A stretch of 64,000 nucleotides of DNA from Salsipaludibacter sp963735045 (GCA_963735045.1 CAVTIZ010000002.1:434001-498000), one strand, 5' to 3'; positions 43,294 through 51,623 are shown, numbered from the stretch's first letter. Numbers and translations are program-made. The notes: generated from the letters alone by a model not told the origin.

Positions 43294-44184
43294 ATGTCGA
43301 TCTTCATCGATGAGAACACCCGCGTGGTCGTCCAGGGCATCGGGTCCCAGGGCACCTTCCACGCCCGCCGCAACCTCGACTACGGCACCCAGGTGGTGGC
43401 CGGAACCCATCCTCGCAAGGGTGGCTCGACCTGGGAGGAACTGGATCGTCCGGTCTTCGCCACCGTGGAGGAGGCGATCGCCGAGACCGGTGCGAACACC
43501 TCCCTGGTGATGGTGCCGGCGCCATTCACCAAGGACGCGATCCTGGAGGCCCACGAGGCCGGGATCGACACCATCGTCGCGATCACCGAGGGCGTCCCGG
43601 TCCTGGACATGACCGAGGTCTACGACACCGTCGTGCGACGGGGCGGTACCCGGCTGCTGGGCCCCAACTGCCCGGGCCTGATCTCGCCGGGAAAGTCCAA
43701 CGTCGGGATCATCCCGGCCGACATCCCCAGCCCGGGTCGGGTCGGCCTGGTGTCGCGCTCGGGGACCCTGACCTACCAGATCATGCATGAGCTGGCCCAG
43801 GCCGACATCGGCATCAGCACCTGTGTGGGCATCGGCGGTGACCCCGTGATCGGCACCCAGTTCCTCGACGTCATCCAGGCCTTCGCCGAAGACCCCGACA
43901 CCGATGCCATCGCCTTCGTGGGTGAGATCGGGGGCTCGGAGGAGCAGAAGGCGGGGGAGTGGATCCGGGACACCATCCCCGACACCCCCGTGGTGGGCTA
44001 CATCGCGGGCTACGAGGCCCCGGCCGGCAAGCAGATGGGCCACGCCGGCGCGATCGTCAAGGAGGGCGGTCCCGGTGGCGAGTCGGCCGCCGAGAAGAAG
44101 GAGATCCTGGAGGGCATGGGCATCGCCGTGGCCATGAACCCCTCCGAGGCGGCCCAGCTCATGATCGAACGGCTCGGCGCCTGA
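43294..44184 (+). CDS. sucD: succinyl-CoA synthetase subunit alpha
   Basis: A 296-residue CoA-binding and phosphohistidine subunit. Seen: VVVQGIGSQGTFHA, the CoA segment TEGVPVLD, GPNCPGLISPGK, GRVGLVSRSGTLTYQ, GIGGDPVIGT, and the active-site His in MGHAGAIVKEGG. The ATG at 43294 follows CAAGGAG by 6 nt. The stop codon lies inside a tandem 22-bp duplication, so the last codons have been copied into the untranslated region. A strong terminator is found 144 nt further on. Confidence 0.96.
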   Translation: MSIFIDENTRVVVQGIGSQGTFHARRNLDYGTQVVAGTHPRKGGSTWEELDRPVFATVEEAIAETGANTSLVMVPAPFTKDAILEAHEAGIDTIVAITEGVPVLDMTEVYDTVVRRGGTRLLGPNCPGLISPGKSNVGIIPADIPSPGRVGLVSRSGTLTYQIMHELAQADIGISTCVGIGGDPVIGTQFLDVIQAFAEDPDTDAIAFVGEIGGSEEQKAGEWIRDTIPDTPVVGYIAGYEAPAGKQMGHAGAIVKEGGPGGESAAEKKEILEGMGIAVAMNPSEAAQLMIERLGA

Positions 44185-44215
44185 CCTCGCTTCGCTCGGC
44201 GCCTGACCTCGCTTC
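44172..44215 (+). repeat. tandem 22-bp duplication spanning the sucD stop
   Basis: Two perfect copies (44172-44193, 44194-44215) of a 22-bp unit that includes the sucD stop codon; the first 6 bp recur at 44216-44221. Confidence 0.85.
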
Positions 44216-44226
44216 GCTCGGTCAGG
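44202..44226 (+). repeat. palindrome with TCGCTTCGCTC loop
   Basis: CCTGACC and GGTCAGG form a 7-bp stem around the 11-nt loop TCGCTTCGCTC, downstream of sucD. Confidence 0.75.
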
Positions 44227-44228
44227 TT

Positions 44229-44253
44229 GGAGAACTCGCTGCGCTCGTTCTCC
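44229..44253 (+). repeat. second palindrome with near-identical loop
   Basis: GGAGAAC and GTTCTCC form a 7-bp stem around TCGCTGCGCTC. Loop and geometry match the preceding palindrome although the stems differ. Confidence 0.75.
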
Positions 44254-44303
44254 CGCCGGGTCGGGGGGGGGCTTGTGCTCGTTCTCCCGCCGGGTCGGGG
44301 GGG
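44243..44303 (+). repeat. 27-bp direct repeat, period 34
   Basis: A 27-bp sequence at 44243-44269 recurs exactly at 44277-44303, both ending in long G runs. The first copy overlaps the right arm of the second palindrome. Confidence 0.8.
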
Positions 44304-44327
44304 CGGTTCTGGGGGTGGGGGGAAGAA

Positions 44328-44357
44328 AGAACCCCCGGCTGGGGAGCCGGGGGTTCT
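44328..44357 (+). terminator. terminator of the sucC-sucD operon
   Basis: A perfect 13-bp stem (44328-44340 with 44345-44357) closes a GGGG loop. An A-rich stretch precedes it; no T-tract follows. Confidence 0.8.
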
Positions 44358-44753
44358 GAAACCGGGACGCGCGGGGAAGGGCGTCAACCGGTGGACGGAG
44401 CCCGCTGGGGTGGCGGGTGATCTCCGTCGTGCACCACAGCCGGAGGGGGAAGACCGGCATGTGCGTGGTGCTGGATGATCAGGGGCAGATCATCGCTGCC
44501 AAAAACGTAGCAGACAGCACGACCCGATGCGCACCGTGTTAGCACGGTGATCCTGTCCGAACGGTCGTCGGCAACCGTGACGGTCGCGTGCCGTGGGATG
44601 CTGGGGTGTTCCCCGCACCCCGGTGGGCGACGACCGCGCGCCCAGTGCGTGGTCGTCGGGGCACGCGGACGAGGGGACCGGACCCGGTTGGTCGTGGCGA
44701 GGCCCGACGGGCACACTTGCGCACGGCACCCCCTCCCCAGCACCGGAATCGCG
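44358..44753. other. intergenic region with inverted repeats, no convincing gene
   Basis: The region between the sucD terminator and the ACT-domain gene has lower G+C than its surroundings near 44470-44545. It holds GATGATC-N7-GATCATC (44474-44494), an operator-like inverted repeat, and the hairpin CACCGTG-TTAG-CACGGTG (44532-44549). A 27-codon frame at 44460-44543 follows a GGAGGGGG stretch but has weak codon bias. No tRNA, known riboswitch or TANNNT promoter was recognised. Confidence 0.5.
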
Positions 44754-45524
44754 ATGACCTCCGACATCACCGCCGCCCGGCTCCGGGCGATCCGCGAGGC
44801 CGCCGGTGACATCCCGGTCGAGGAGGGCGAGGTGCGGGCCCATGTGGAGCGATTCGGGCCGGCCTACGTCAACGACGTCCTGCCGCGCTCGGTGGTCCGG
44901 CACCTGCTGATGCTCCGGCGCCCACCGCGCCCGGGCGAGGTCGCGTCTCGGGTGACCCCCCGGGACGGGCAGTCGGAGTCGCGTCGCGAGCTGGACGTCG
45001 TGACCATCGACGTGCCGGGCCTGTTCTCGCGCATCTGTGGCGTGGTCTCGCTGGCCGGCGGACAGGTCGTGGGGGCCGTGGCCCACACCACCTCCGACGG
45101 GGTGGCCGTCGACACCGTGGACATCGACGCGCCCGACGGGGTGCTGACGAGCTGGTGGGCCCGGTTCGAGGGTGACCTCGTCGATGCCATGGACGGTCGC
45201 ACCGCACTGCGGGCCAGGGTCGACGAGATGGCCCGGGAGGTGGGGGGTCCCGACGACCGCTCGGTGGAGGTCGCCGTCGTGGACGGCGCCGTCGGCAACG
45301 AGGTCCACGTCACGACGGCCGACCGGCTCGGGCTGCTGTTCGCCGTGACCGACGCGATGGCCGACCTGCGCCTGGACATCCGGTCGGCCGTCATCGAGAC
45401 CCACGGCGGGACGGCACGGGACCGGTTCGTCGTGCGCAGCTCGGCCGGGACACCCCTGGACGAGGACCAGGCCAGCCAGGTCCGACTGGCGGTGGCCTGG
45501 GCGGTGGCCCGGCTCGGGACCTGA
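44754..45524 (+). CDS. stand-alone tandem ACT-domain protein, GlnD C-terminus-like
   Basis: A 256-residue protein resembling only the C-terminal sensory part of GlnD (PII uridylyltransferase). Seen: LDVVTIDVPGLFSRICGVVSLAGGQVVGAVAHTTSDGVAVDTVDI as the first ACT domain, and VHVTTADRLGLLFAVTDAMADLRLDIRSAVIET as the second. The nucleotidyltransferase and HD domains of GlnD are absent, and no upstream frame supplies them. The N-terminal 75 residues include VERFGPAYVNDVLPRSVVRHL. ACT domains bind amino acids, so a nitrogen or amino-acid sensor is inferred. The ATG has no strong ribosome-binding site. It converges on fumC with a 17-bp gap. Confidence 0.8.
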   Translation: MTSDITAARLRAIREAAGDIPVEEGEVRAHVERFGPAYVNDVLPRSVVRHLLMLRRPPRPGEVASRVTPRDGQSESRRELDVVTIDVPGLFSRICGVVSLAGGQVVGAVAHTTSDGVAVDTVDIDAPDGVLTSWWARFEGDLVDAMDGRTALRARVDEMAREVGGPDDRSVEVAVVDGAVGNEVHVTTADRLGLLFAVTDAMADLRLDIRSAVIETHGGTARDRFVVRSSAGTPLDEDQASQVRLAVAWAVARLGT

Positions 45525-45541
45525 CGAGAGCGGTCGGGGCG

Positions 45542-46931
45542 CTACAGGATGCCGCCCTCGGCCATCCGCTGGTAGTCGAGCACCCGGTCGAGCACCTCCG
45601 GGTCGACGCCGTCGTCGACGGCGGCCTCACGCAGGGTCAGGCCCTGCTTGTGGGCGGTCTTGGCCAGCGCGGCCGACCGTTCGTAGCCGATCTCGGGCAC
45701 CAGCGCGGTGACCTGCATCAGGGACTGCTCGACCAGGGCCGGGCCCTGGTCGGTGGCGGTGGTGCCGGCCAGGCACTTGTCGACGAACAGCCGGCTGACG
45801 GTGCCGACGAGTTCCAGCGACTCGATCACGTTGCGGGCCATCAGGGGGATCATGACGTTGAGCTCGAGCTCGCCGGACAGGCCGCCGACGGTGACCGCGG
45901 CGTCGTTGCCGATGACCTGGGCGCCGACCTGGCGAACGGACTCGGGGATGACGGGGTTGACCTTGCCGGGCATGATCGACGACCCCGGCTGGATCTCGGG
46001 GAGCTGGAGTTCCCCGATCCCGGTCCGCGGACCCGACGACAGCCACCGGACGTCGTTGGCGATCTTGATCAGGCTGGTGGCCACGACCTTGAGGGCGCCG
46101 GACAGCTCCACCAGCGCGTCGCGGGCACCCTGGGCCTCGAAGTGGTCCTCGGCCTCGCGGAAGTCGATGTCGGTGCGCTCGCCGATCAGCTCGATGACCC
46201 GTGCCGGGAACCGGGGCGGGCAGTTGAGCCCGGTGCCGACGGCCGTGCCGCCCAGGGCGAGCTCGCTGATGGACTCCAGGGCCGTGGCGACGCCGGCGAC
46301 GACCGAGTTCAACCTGGCGGGCGTAGCCACCGAACTCCTGGCCCAGGGTCACCGGGGTGGCGTCCATGAGGTGGGTGCGGCCGGACTTGACGACGTCGGT
46401 GAACTCGTCGGACTTGGCGCGCAGCCCGGCCGCGAGGTGGTCGAGCCCGGCCAGCGTGACGTCGGTGGCGGTCCGGGCGCAGGCGATGTGCACCGCGGAC
46501 GGGAACGAGTCGTTGGACGACTGGGAGGCGTTGACATGGTCGTTGGGGTGCACGACCTCGCTGTCCAGCCCCTCGCCCAGCAGCTGCTTGGCGCGGTTGG
46601 CCACGACCTCGTTGACGTTCATGTTGGTCGACGTCCCGGACCCGGTCTGGAAGGTGTCGACCGGGAAGTGCTCGTCGAGGTCCCCGGCGATGACCTCGTC
46701 GGCGGCACGACGGATGGCGTCGGCAACGGTGGCGTCCACCACCCCCAGCTCCTCGTTGGCGGTGGCCGCGGCCCACTTGATCATGGCCTGGGCGTGCACC
46801 ACGGCCGCCGGCACGGGGATGCCCGAGACGGGGAAGTTCTCGACCGCACGCTGGGTCGAGGCGCCCCACAGCGCGTCGGCGGGGATCTGCATCTCACCCA
46901 TCGTGTCGTGGGCGGTACGGGTCTCGGTCAT
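45542..46931 (-). pseudogene. fumC: class II fumarate hydratase, frameshifted
   Basis: Fumarase homology runs over two frames. From 46931 the first frame gives GEMQIPADALWGASTQRAVENF, TGSGTSTNMNVNEV, SQSSNDSFPSAVHIA and TPVTLGQEFGGYARQV. The second frame, closing at 45542, gives ELALGGTAVGTGLN, the signature GSSIMPGKVNPVIPE and a complete C-terminus. The switch lies near 46308-46318. Removing one base restores exactly the 20-residue spacing found in E. coli FumC between the GQEISGW-like and LALGG motifs, so a 1-bp insertion is likely. Codon bias is undisturbed on both sides, so the event is recent or a sequencing error. A TACGAT -10 box lies 61 nt upstream. Confidence 0.88.
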
Positions 46932-46991
46932 GGGAGGATCCTGGACGGCTGGCTGGATGGGGGCAGGGATGCCCGCCCCGGCACGCGTGCG

Positions 46992-47001
46992 ATCGTAGTG
47001 T
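46992..47001. promoter_or_regulatory. overlapping divergent -10 boxes (fumC / ilvA)
   Basis: TACGAT on the minus strand (46997-46992) serves fumC; TAGTGT on the plus strand (46996-47001) could serve ilvA. A second plus-strand box, TAGCCT at 47013-47018, is 23 nt before the ilvA ATG. The arrangement mirrors 13660-13666. Confidence 0.45.
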
Positions 47002-47041
47002 CGCCCGGGCCGTAGCCTCGTGGTCGACGAGGAGGCCGTGC

Positions 47042-48250
47042 ATGGACCTGGTCACCGCCGAGGACGTGGCTGCCGCCGCCAGGGTGCTGGACGGCGTCGT
47101 GGACGTCACGCCACTGCAGGGCTCGCGTGCCCTGGCGGACCACGTCGGCCACCCCGTCCTGCTCAAGTGTGAGCACCTGCAACGCACCGGATCGTTCAAG
47201 CTGCGTGGCGCCTATCACCGCATCCATGCCCTCGACGATGCCCAGCGAGCCCGCGGGGTCGTGTGCGCCTCGGCCGGCAACCATGCCCAGGGCGTCGCCC
47301 TGGGGGCCACCATGCAGGGCGTCGAGGCCACGGTGTTCATGCCCGAGCAGGCTCCGTTGCCCAAGGTGCAGGCCACGCGCGGGTACGGCGCCCGAGTGGT
47401 CACGGAGGCGGCCTCGTTCGCCGAAGCGCTGGTCCAGGCCCAACAGTTCGCCGCCGACAACGACCAGGTGTTCGTGCACCCGTTCGACCACCCCGACGTC
47501 ATCGCGGGCCAGGGCACGCTCGGACGGGAACTCCTGGCCCAGTCCGCCGACTTCGCCACGGTGGTCGTCCCCATCGGGGGCGGGGGGCTGGTGTCGGGCA
47601 CGGCCGTGGCGATCCGGGCGGCCCGTCCGGACGTGCGGGTCATCGGGGTGCAGGCCGCCGGGTGCGCGTCGGTCGCGGCGTCGGTGGCGGCGGGCCACCC
47701 GGTGGCCGTGGAGCACGTGGACACGATCGCCGACGGGATCGCGGTCAAGCAGCCGGGCGAGCTCACCCTGGCCCACATCCGCGCGCTGGTCGACGACGTG
47801 GTCGTCGTGGACGACGCGACCATCGCCCGGGCGGTGACGCTGCTGCTCGAGCGGGCGAAGCAGGTCTGTGAGCCGTCGGGTGCCGTGGGGGTGGCGGCCC
47901 TGCTCGACGGGGCCATCGACCTCGACGGCCCGGTCGCCGTGGTGCTGTCGGGGGGCAACATCGACCCGCTGATGCTGGATCACCTGGTGCGCGTGGGACT
48001 TGCGGGCGAGGGGCGGCACCTGACCATCCACACCCGCATCGACGACCGGCCGGGCGCCCTGGCGACCTTCCTGGAGGTGCTGGCGTCCCTCCGGGCGAAC
48101 GTGGTCGGGGTCGAGCACCAGCGCTTCGGGCGGCGGCTGCGGCTCGGCCAGGTCGACGTCGTCGTGGAACTCGAGGTGCGCGGCGACGACCACACCGGCG
48201 AGATCCTCGCCGAGTTGCGCCAGCAGGGACACGTCGTGACGCCCCGTTGA
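47042..48250 (+). CDS. ilvA: threonine ammonia-lyase with C-terminal ACT domain
   Basis: A 402-residue PLP enzyme that deaminates threonine to 2-oxobutanoate. Seen: LKCEHLQRTGSFKLRGAY with the PLP Lys53, ASAGNHAQGVALGA, the phosphate loop PIGGGGLVSG, KQVCEPSGAVGVAAL, and LSGGNIDPL. The last 75 residues form a single ACT domain (TIHTRIDDRPGALATFLEVL), the layout of the shorter catabolic/biosynthetic hybrid enzymes (about 400 residues) rather than two-ACT IlvA. GAGGAGG lies 7 nt before the ATG. Isoleucine synthesis or threonine breakdown are both possible. Confidence 0.92.
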   Translation: MDLVTAEDVAAAARVLDGVVDVTPLQGSRALADHVGHPVLLKCEHLQRTGSFKLRGAYHRIHALDDAQRARGVVCASAGNHAQGVALGATMQGVEATVFMPEQAPLPKVQATRGYGARVVTEAASFAEALVQAQQFAADNDQVFVHPFDHPDVIAGQGTLGRELLAQSADFATVVVPIGGGGLVSGTAVAIRAARPDVRVIGVQAAGCASVAASVAAGHPVAVEHVDTIADGIAVKQPGELTLAHIRALVDDVVVVDDATIARAVTLLLERAKQVCEPSGAVGVAALLDGAIDLDGPVAVVLSGGNIDPLMLDHLVRVGLAGEGRHLTIHTRIDDRPGALATFLEVLASLRANVVGVEHQRFGRRLRLGQVDVVVELEVRGDDHTGEILAELRQQGHVVTPR

Positions 48251-48298
48251 CCGTCGCGCGCACGGGCGGCCGCGGTGTGCCCGGATCCGCCCCGGCCG

Positions 48299-48304
48299 TA
48301 TCCT
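48299..48304 (+). promoter_or_regulatory. -10 box for the PAQDP-repeat membrane protein
   Basis: TATCCT, 68 nt before the ATG at 48373. Fits TANNNT. Confidence 0.35.
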
Positions 48305-48372
48305 CGGTGCTCCGAGGGCCCGGCGTGACGTCGGCGTGGTCCGCGGCGACCACGCCGAGCCGAGGTGCATCC

Positions 48373-49374
48373 ATGTCCGACCAACAGCCACCCCCGCCAT
48401 CGTGGCCGTCCCGCGATCCGGGATCCGCCGCCCCCACCCGACCCCAGAACCCACCCCAGGACCCAGCCCAGGACCCAGCCCAGGACCCAGCCCAGGACCC
48501 AGCCCAGAACCCAGACCAGAACCCACGCCAGACCTCCTCGTCCTCCCCACCGCCACCCCCGCCGCCCGCATCGACGGCGCCGATGGACGACGGCCCCTGG
48601 TCGGTGCCCGGGACCCCGATGCGACCTGGTGGCGGCGGACCGCCCGGTGGGGACCCCGACGGCTGGGCCCCCGATCCGTCGCCGCGGCGTTCGTCGCCCC
48701 GCTGGGGGCTCGTCGCCGCCGTGGTGGTCGGCCTGGTGGTCGCCGCGGTCGGCCTGTCGGTCGCGATGGGAACGTCCGGGTCCGACCCCGTGGCCACGTC
48801 GACGTCCGACGTCGCCAGCTCCGAACCGGGTCCGGCCCCGACCACGCCTCCGTCCGGTGACCCCTCCGGGACCCCGCCCGACGCCGGCGACCTCGACCCG
48901 GCGGTCGCCACCGCGCACCGCGACCTGTTCGCCGCGATCGACGAGTCCGAGCGGGCGATGATCGCGCTCAACGCCAGCACCCCGTCCACGACGACGGACC
49001 TGGGGGCCGACGAGCTGGCCGCGTTCCGGGACGAGGCCGGGGAGCGGGCCGACGAACTCGAGGCCGTCCGGGACCGGCTCGAGGGCATCGACGATGCCGG
49101 CAGCGACGCGGTCACGTCGATCCGGGACGCCTACCTGGTCCACCTCGGCGACTGGATCGACTGGGCCGACGCCGTCGCCGACGACCCGACGCTGCTCGAT
49201 CGTCCCGACGCCGCCAGCCCCTACTTCGACGCCATCAACTTCTCCGCCGAGGACTTCGCGGCTGCGGTCGCCAACGACCTGGACCGGGATCGCGTGCCGT
49301 CCGACGTGCGCGACCTGGCCGACGAGATCATCGGCCGCGGGTTCTCGTCGTCCGACGACGGCACCGACATCTGA
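48373..49374 (+). CDS. single-pass membrane protein with PAQDP repeats
   Basis: A 333-residue protein of no recognised family. Residues 1-100 are disordered and include a tandem PQDPAQDPAQDP tract. One transmembrane helix lies near residues 115-137. The outer part begins with a Thr/Pro/Ser-rich linker and ends with about 165 residues of acidic, helical sequence (HRDLFAAIDESERAMIALNAST, ELEAVRDRLEGIDDAG, DWIDWADAVADD). GAGGTG precedes the ATG. It is followed after 1 nt by the GT4 gene, so it may belong to the glycan operon. Function unknown. Confidence 0.78.
   Translation: MSDQQPPPPSWPSRDPGSAAPTRPQNPPQDPAQDPAQDPAQDPAQNPDQNPRQTSSSSPPPPPPPASTAPMDDGPWSVPGTPMRPGGGGPPGGDPDGWAPDPSPRRSSPRWGLVAAVVVGLVVAAVGLSVAMGTSGSDPVATSTSDVASSEPGPAPTTPPSGDPSGTPPDAGDLDPAVATAHRDLFAAIDESERAMIALNASTPSTTTDLGADELAAFRDEAGERADELEAVRDRLEGIDDAGSDAVTSIRDAYLVHLGDWIDWADAVADDPTLLDRPDAASPYFDAINFSAEDFAAAVANDLDRDRVPSDVRDLADEIIGRGFSSSDDGTDI
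48441..48526 (+). repeat. coding 12-bp tandem repeat
   Basis: At least four copies of a 12-bp unit, CCCAGGACCCAG, flanked by CCCAGAACCCA variants, encode the PAQDP tract. The same motifs occur in the non-coding glmM-glmS gap. Confidence 0.8.
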
Positions 49375-49375
49375 C

Positions 49376-50599
49376 GTGGCCGACCCCCGCCCACTGCTGG
49401 TCACCAACGACTTCCTCCCCGCGGTGGGGGGAATCCAGCAGTACACGCACAACATCCTGTCGCGACTCCCGGACGCGGCCGCGTTCGCCCCGGCGTACCC
49501 CGACGCGGCCGACCACGACGACGGCGCGCCCTACCCCGTGCACCGCGCGTCGCCACCGCCGCCCCCGCTGCGCGGACCCGACGGATGGATGCTGCCGACC
49601 GCGGCCGTCGTCGAGCAGGTCCGGGCCGCCGCCGACGCCCACGGCGCCGACGTGCTGGTGTTCGCGGCACCGTGGCCGTTGGTCCCGGTCGCCGCCCACC
49701 TCGGCCTGCCGGCGGTCGTGATGACCCACGGCGCCGAACTGGTCATGCCGGCGCACGTCCCGGGCGCCGCGCGACTGCTGCGTCGCCAGCTGCGACGCGC
49801 CGCCCTGCTCACGACGGTGTCCGCCTGGACGGGCCGTCACCTGCGGGCCCTGGTGGGCGGCGACGGCCCCCCCATCCGGTACCTGCGCACCGGGGTGCCG
49901 CTGGACACCTTCCGTCCCGATGTCGACGGCGCCGCCGTGCGCGCCCGCCACGGACTGGGCAACGACCCGGTCGCGGTCTTCGTCGGTCGTCACGTCGCCC
50001 GGAAGGGGATCGACGTGCTGGTGGCGAACTGGTCCCGTGTGCGCGAACGCGTCCCGGATGCCCGCCTGCTGGTGACCGGCAGCGGTGAGCTGACCCCCGA
50101 CCTGGAGGCCGCGGTGGCCGCTCGGGGTGACGACGCCGTCGTGCTGGCCGGACGCGTGCCCTGGGACGAGCTTCCGGCCCACCATGCGGCCGGCGACGTC
50201 TTCGTGCACCCGAACCGGACCCGGTGGGGCGGACTCGAACAGGAGGGGTTCGGCGTCATCTTCCTCGAAGCCCAGGCGGTCGGTCGGCCCGTCGTGGCCG
50301 GCGACTCCGGCGGCGCCCCGGAGGCCCTGGTGCCGGGACGGACCGGGTTGCTGGTCGACGGCACCGATCCCAGCGAGGTCGTCGCCGCCGTGTCGTCGTT
50401 GCTGGGCGATCCCGACACCGCCACCGCGATGGGTCGCGCCGGCCGGGCGTTCGTCGAGGAGCACTTCGACTGGGACCAGATCGTGGCGTCGTTCCACGAC
50501 GACCTGCGCACGGTCGTGCAGGGTCGGCGGCCCCGGTCCGCGCCCGAGCTCGCCGGCGCGACGGCCGACCGCCGCCAGTCGGGAGGCCGACGGCGGTAG
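49376..50599 (+). CDS. glycosyltransferase family 4 (GT-B) protein
   Basis: A 407-residue GT-B enzyme resembling phosphatidylinositol mannosyltransferases. Seen: LLVTNDFLPAVGGIQQYTHNILSRL with the GGIQ donor-loop motif, VVMTHGAELVMPA, TVSAWTGRHL, the mid-protein VFVGRHVARKGIDVLV, and the C-terminal EQEGFGVIFLEAQAVGRPVVAGDSGGAPEAL carrying the E-x7-E motif. GDP-mannose or GDP-heptose is a plausible donor given the heptose genes that follow. The GTG at 49376 is 1 nt after the upstream stop. An Arg-rich tail ends the protein. Confidence 0.9.
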   Translation: MADPRPLLVTNDFLPAVGGIQQYTHNILSRLPDAAAFAPAYPDAADHDDGAPYPVHRASPPPPPLRGPDGWMLPTAAVVEQVRAAADAHGADVLVFAAPWPLVPVAAHLGLPAVVMTHGAELVMPAHVPGAARLLRRQLRRAALLTTVSAWTGRHLRALVGGDGPPIRYLRTGVPLDTFRPDVDGAAVRARHGLGNDPVAVFVGRHVARKGIDVLVANWSRVRERVPDARLLVTGSGELTPDLEAAVAARGDDAVVLAGRVPWDELPAHHAAGDVFVHPNRTRWGGLEQEGFGVIFLEAQAVGRPVVAGDSGGAPEALVPGRTGLLVDGTDPSEVVAAVSSLLGDPDTATAMGRAGRAFVEEHFDWDQIVASFHDDLRTVVQGRRPRSAPELAGATADRRQSGGRRR

Positions 50600-50609
50600 C
50601 GTCCGACGC

Positions 50610-51623
50610 ATGCCCACACCCGACGTCGTCCATGCCCGCGCACCCCTGCGCATCTCCTTCGCCGGGGGCGGGACCGACGTGCCGCCGTACCCCGCACAGG
50701 CGGGCGGCGCGGTGCTGTCGGCAACGATCGACTGGGCGGCCTACGCGTCGGTGCGACGTGGCGCCGACGGGATCGTCCACCTGGAGTCGCCGGACCTGTC
50801 GACGGCCGCCGCGATCTCGGGTCGTCGCGAGCTGGCCACGGTCGTGATCGACGACGCCCTGGCCGACGACGACGACACCGACGGTGCCGAGGTCACGTTG
50901 TCCTGCGACGCACCGCCGGGGTCGGGCCTGGGATCCTCGTCGTCGCTGATCGTCGCGACGGCTGCCGCGCTGGCCGACCTGCGTGGGGTCGCGCTCGGAC
51001 CCTACGAACTGGCCGAGCGTGCGGTCCGTCTGGAGCGCGACGACCTGGGCGTCCCCGGTGGTCTGCAGGACCAGTACGCGGCCACCTTCGGTGGCTTCAA
51101 CTTCATCGAATTCACGGGCGACGGCGTGCTGGTGCACCCCCTGCGACTGCGCTTCGACGTGCTGGCCGAGCTGCACGGCTCGTTGGTGCTGGTGCCGGCC
51201 CCCGTCACCTCGCGACGGTCGTCGGGCATCCTGCATCGCCAGATCGCGGCGACGACGGCCCGGGAGGCCGACACGATGGCCCGGCTCGGGCGGTTGAAGG
51301 AGGTCGCGACGTCGCTGCGCACCTGCCTGCTGCGGGGCGACCTGTCGGGCTTCGGGGACCTGCTCCACGAGGCCTGGACGGCCAAGCGTGAGCTCGCCGA
51401 CGGGATCACCACCGACGGCATCGACGAGCTGTACGCCTTCGCCCGTGACCGTGGTGCGCAGGGCGGAAAGCTGCTGGGGGCGGGGGGTGGCGGCTACCTG
51501 CTGCTGATGGTGCCCTTCGCACGTCGTGGTGGCTTCGTGCGCGAACTCCGGGACGCCGGTGTGGCTCCGGTCAGCTTCTCGTTCACCACTGCCGGTGTGC
51601 GCACCTGGCGGGCCCACTCGTGA
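50610..51623 (+). CDS. hddA: D-glycero-alpha-D-manno-heptose 7-phosphate kinase (HddA-type GHMP kinase)
   Basis: A 337-residue GHMP kinase. Seen: the start ARAPLRISFAGGGTDVPPYPAQAGGAVL, characteristic of HddA-type sugar kinases, the ATP loop DAPPGSGLGSSSSLIVA, GGLQDQYAATFGGFNFIEF, and the C-terminal GAQGGKLLGAGGGGYLLLM. It phosphorylates C1 of heptose 7-phosphate in the GDP-heptose pathway. TAGCGT at 50597-50602 ends exactly 7 nt before the ATG and no ribosome-binding site is seen, so a leaderless transcript in addition to read-through is possible. It overlaps gmhB by 4 nt. Confidence 0.9.
   Translation: MPTPDVVHARAPLRISFAGGGTDVPPYPAQAGGAVLSATIDWAAYASVRRGADGIVHLESPDLSTAAAISGRRELATVVIDDALADDDDTDGAEVTLSCDAPPGSGLGSSSSLIVATAAALADLRGVALGPYELAERAVRLERDDLGVPGGLQDQYAATFGGFNFIEFTGDGVLVHPLRLRFDVLAELHGSLVLVPAPVTSRRSSGILHRQIAATTAREADTMARLGRLKEVATSLRTCLLRGDLSGFGDLLHEAWTAKRELADGITTDGIDELYAFARDRGAQGGKLLGAGGGGYLLLMVPFARRGGFVRELRDAGVAPVSFSFTTAGVRTWRAHS

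Noticed and set aside
44172..44303. Ends of an insertion sequence after sucD
   Set aside because: No transposase, no matching terminal inverted repeats and no target duplication of the expected form; the repeats are nested instead.
44384..44812. A 142-codon minus-strand frame in the region after sucD, ending with a His-rich stretch
   Set aside because: Codon bias is poor, it overlaps hairpins and the start of the ACT gene, and the resemblance to an HNH tail is superficial.
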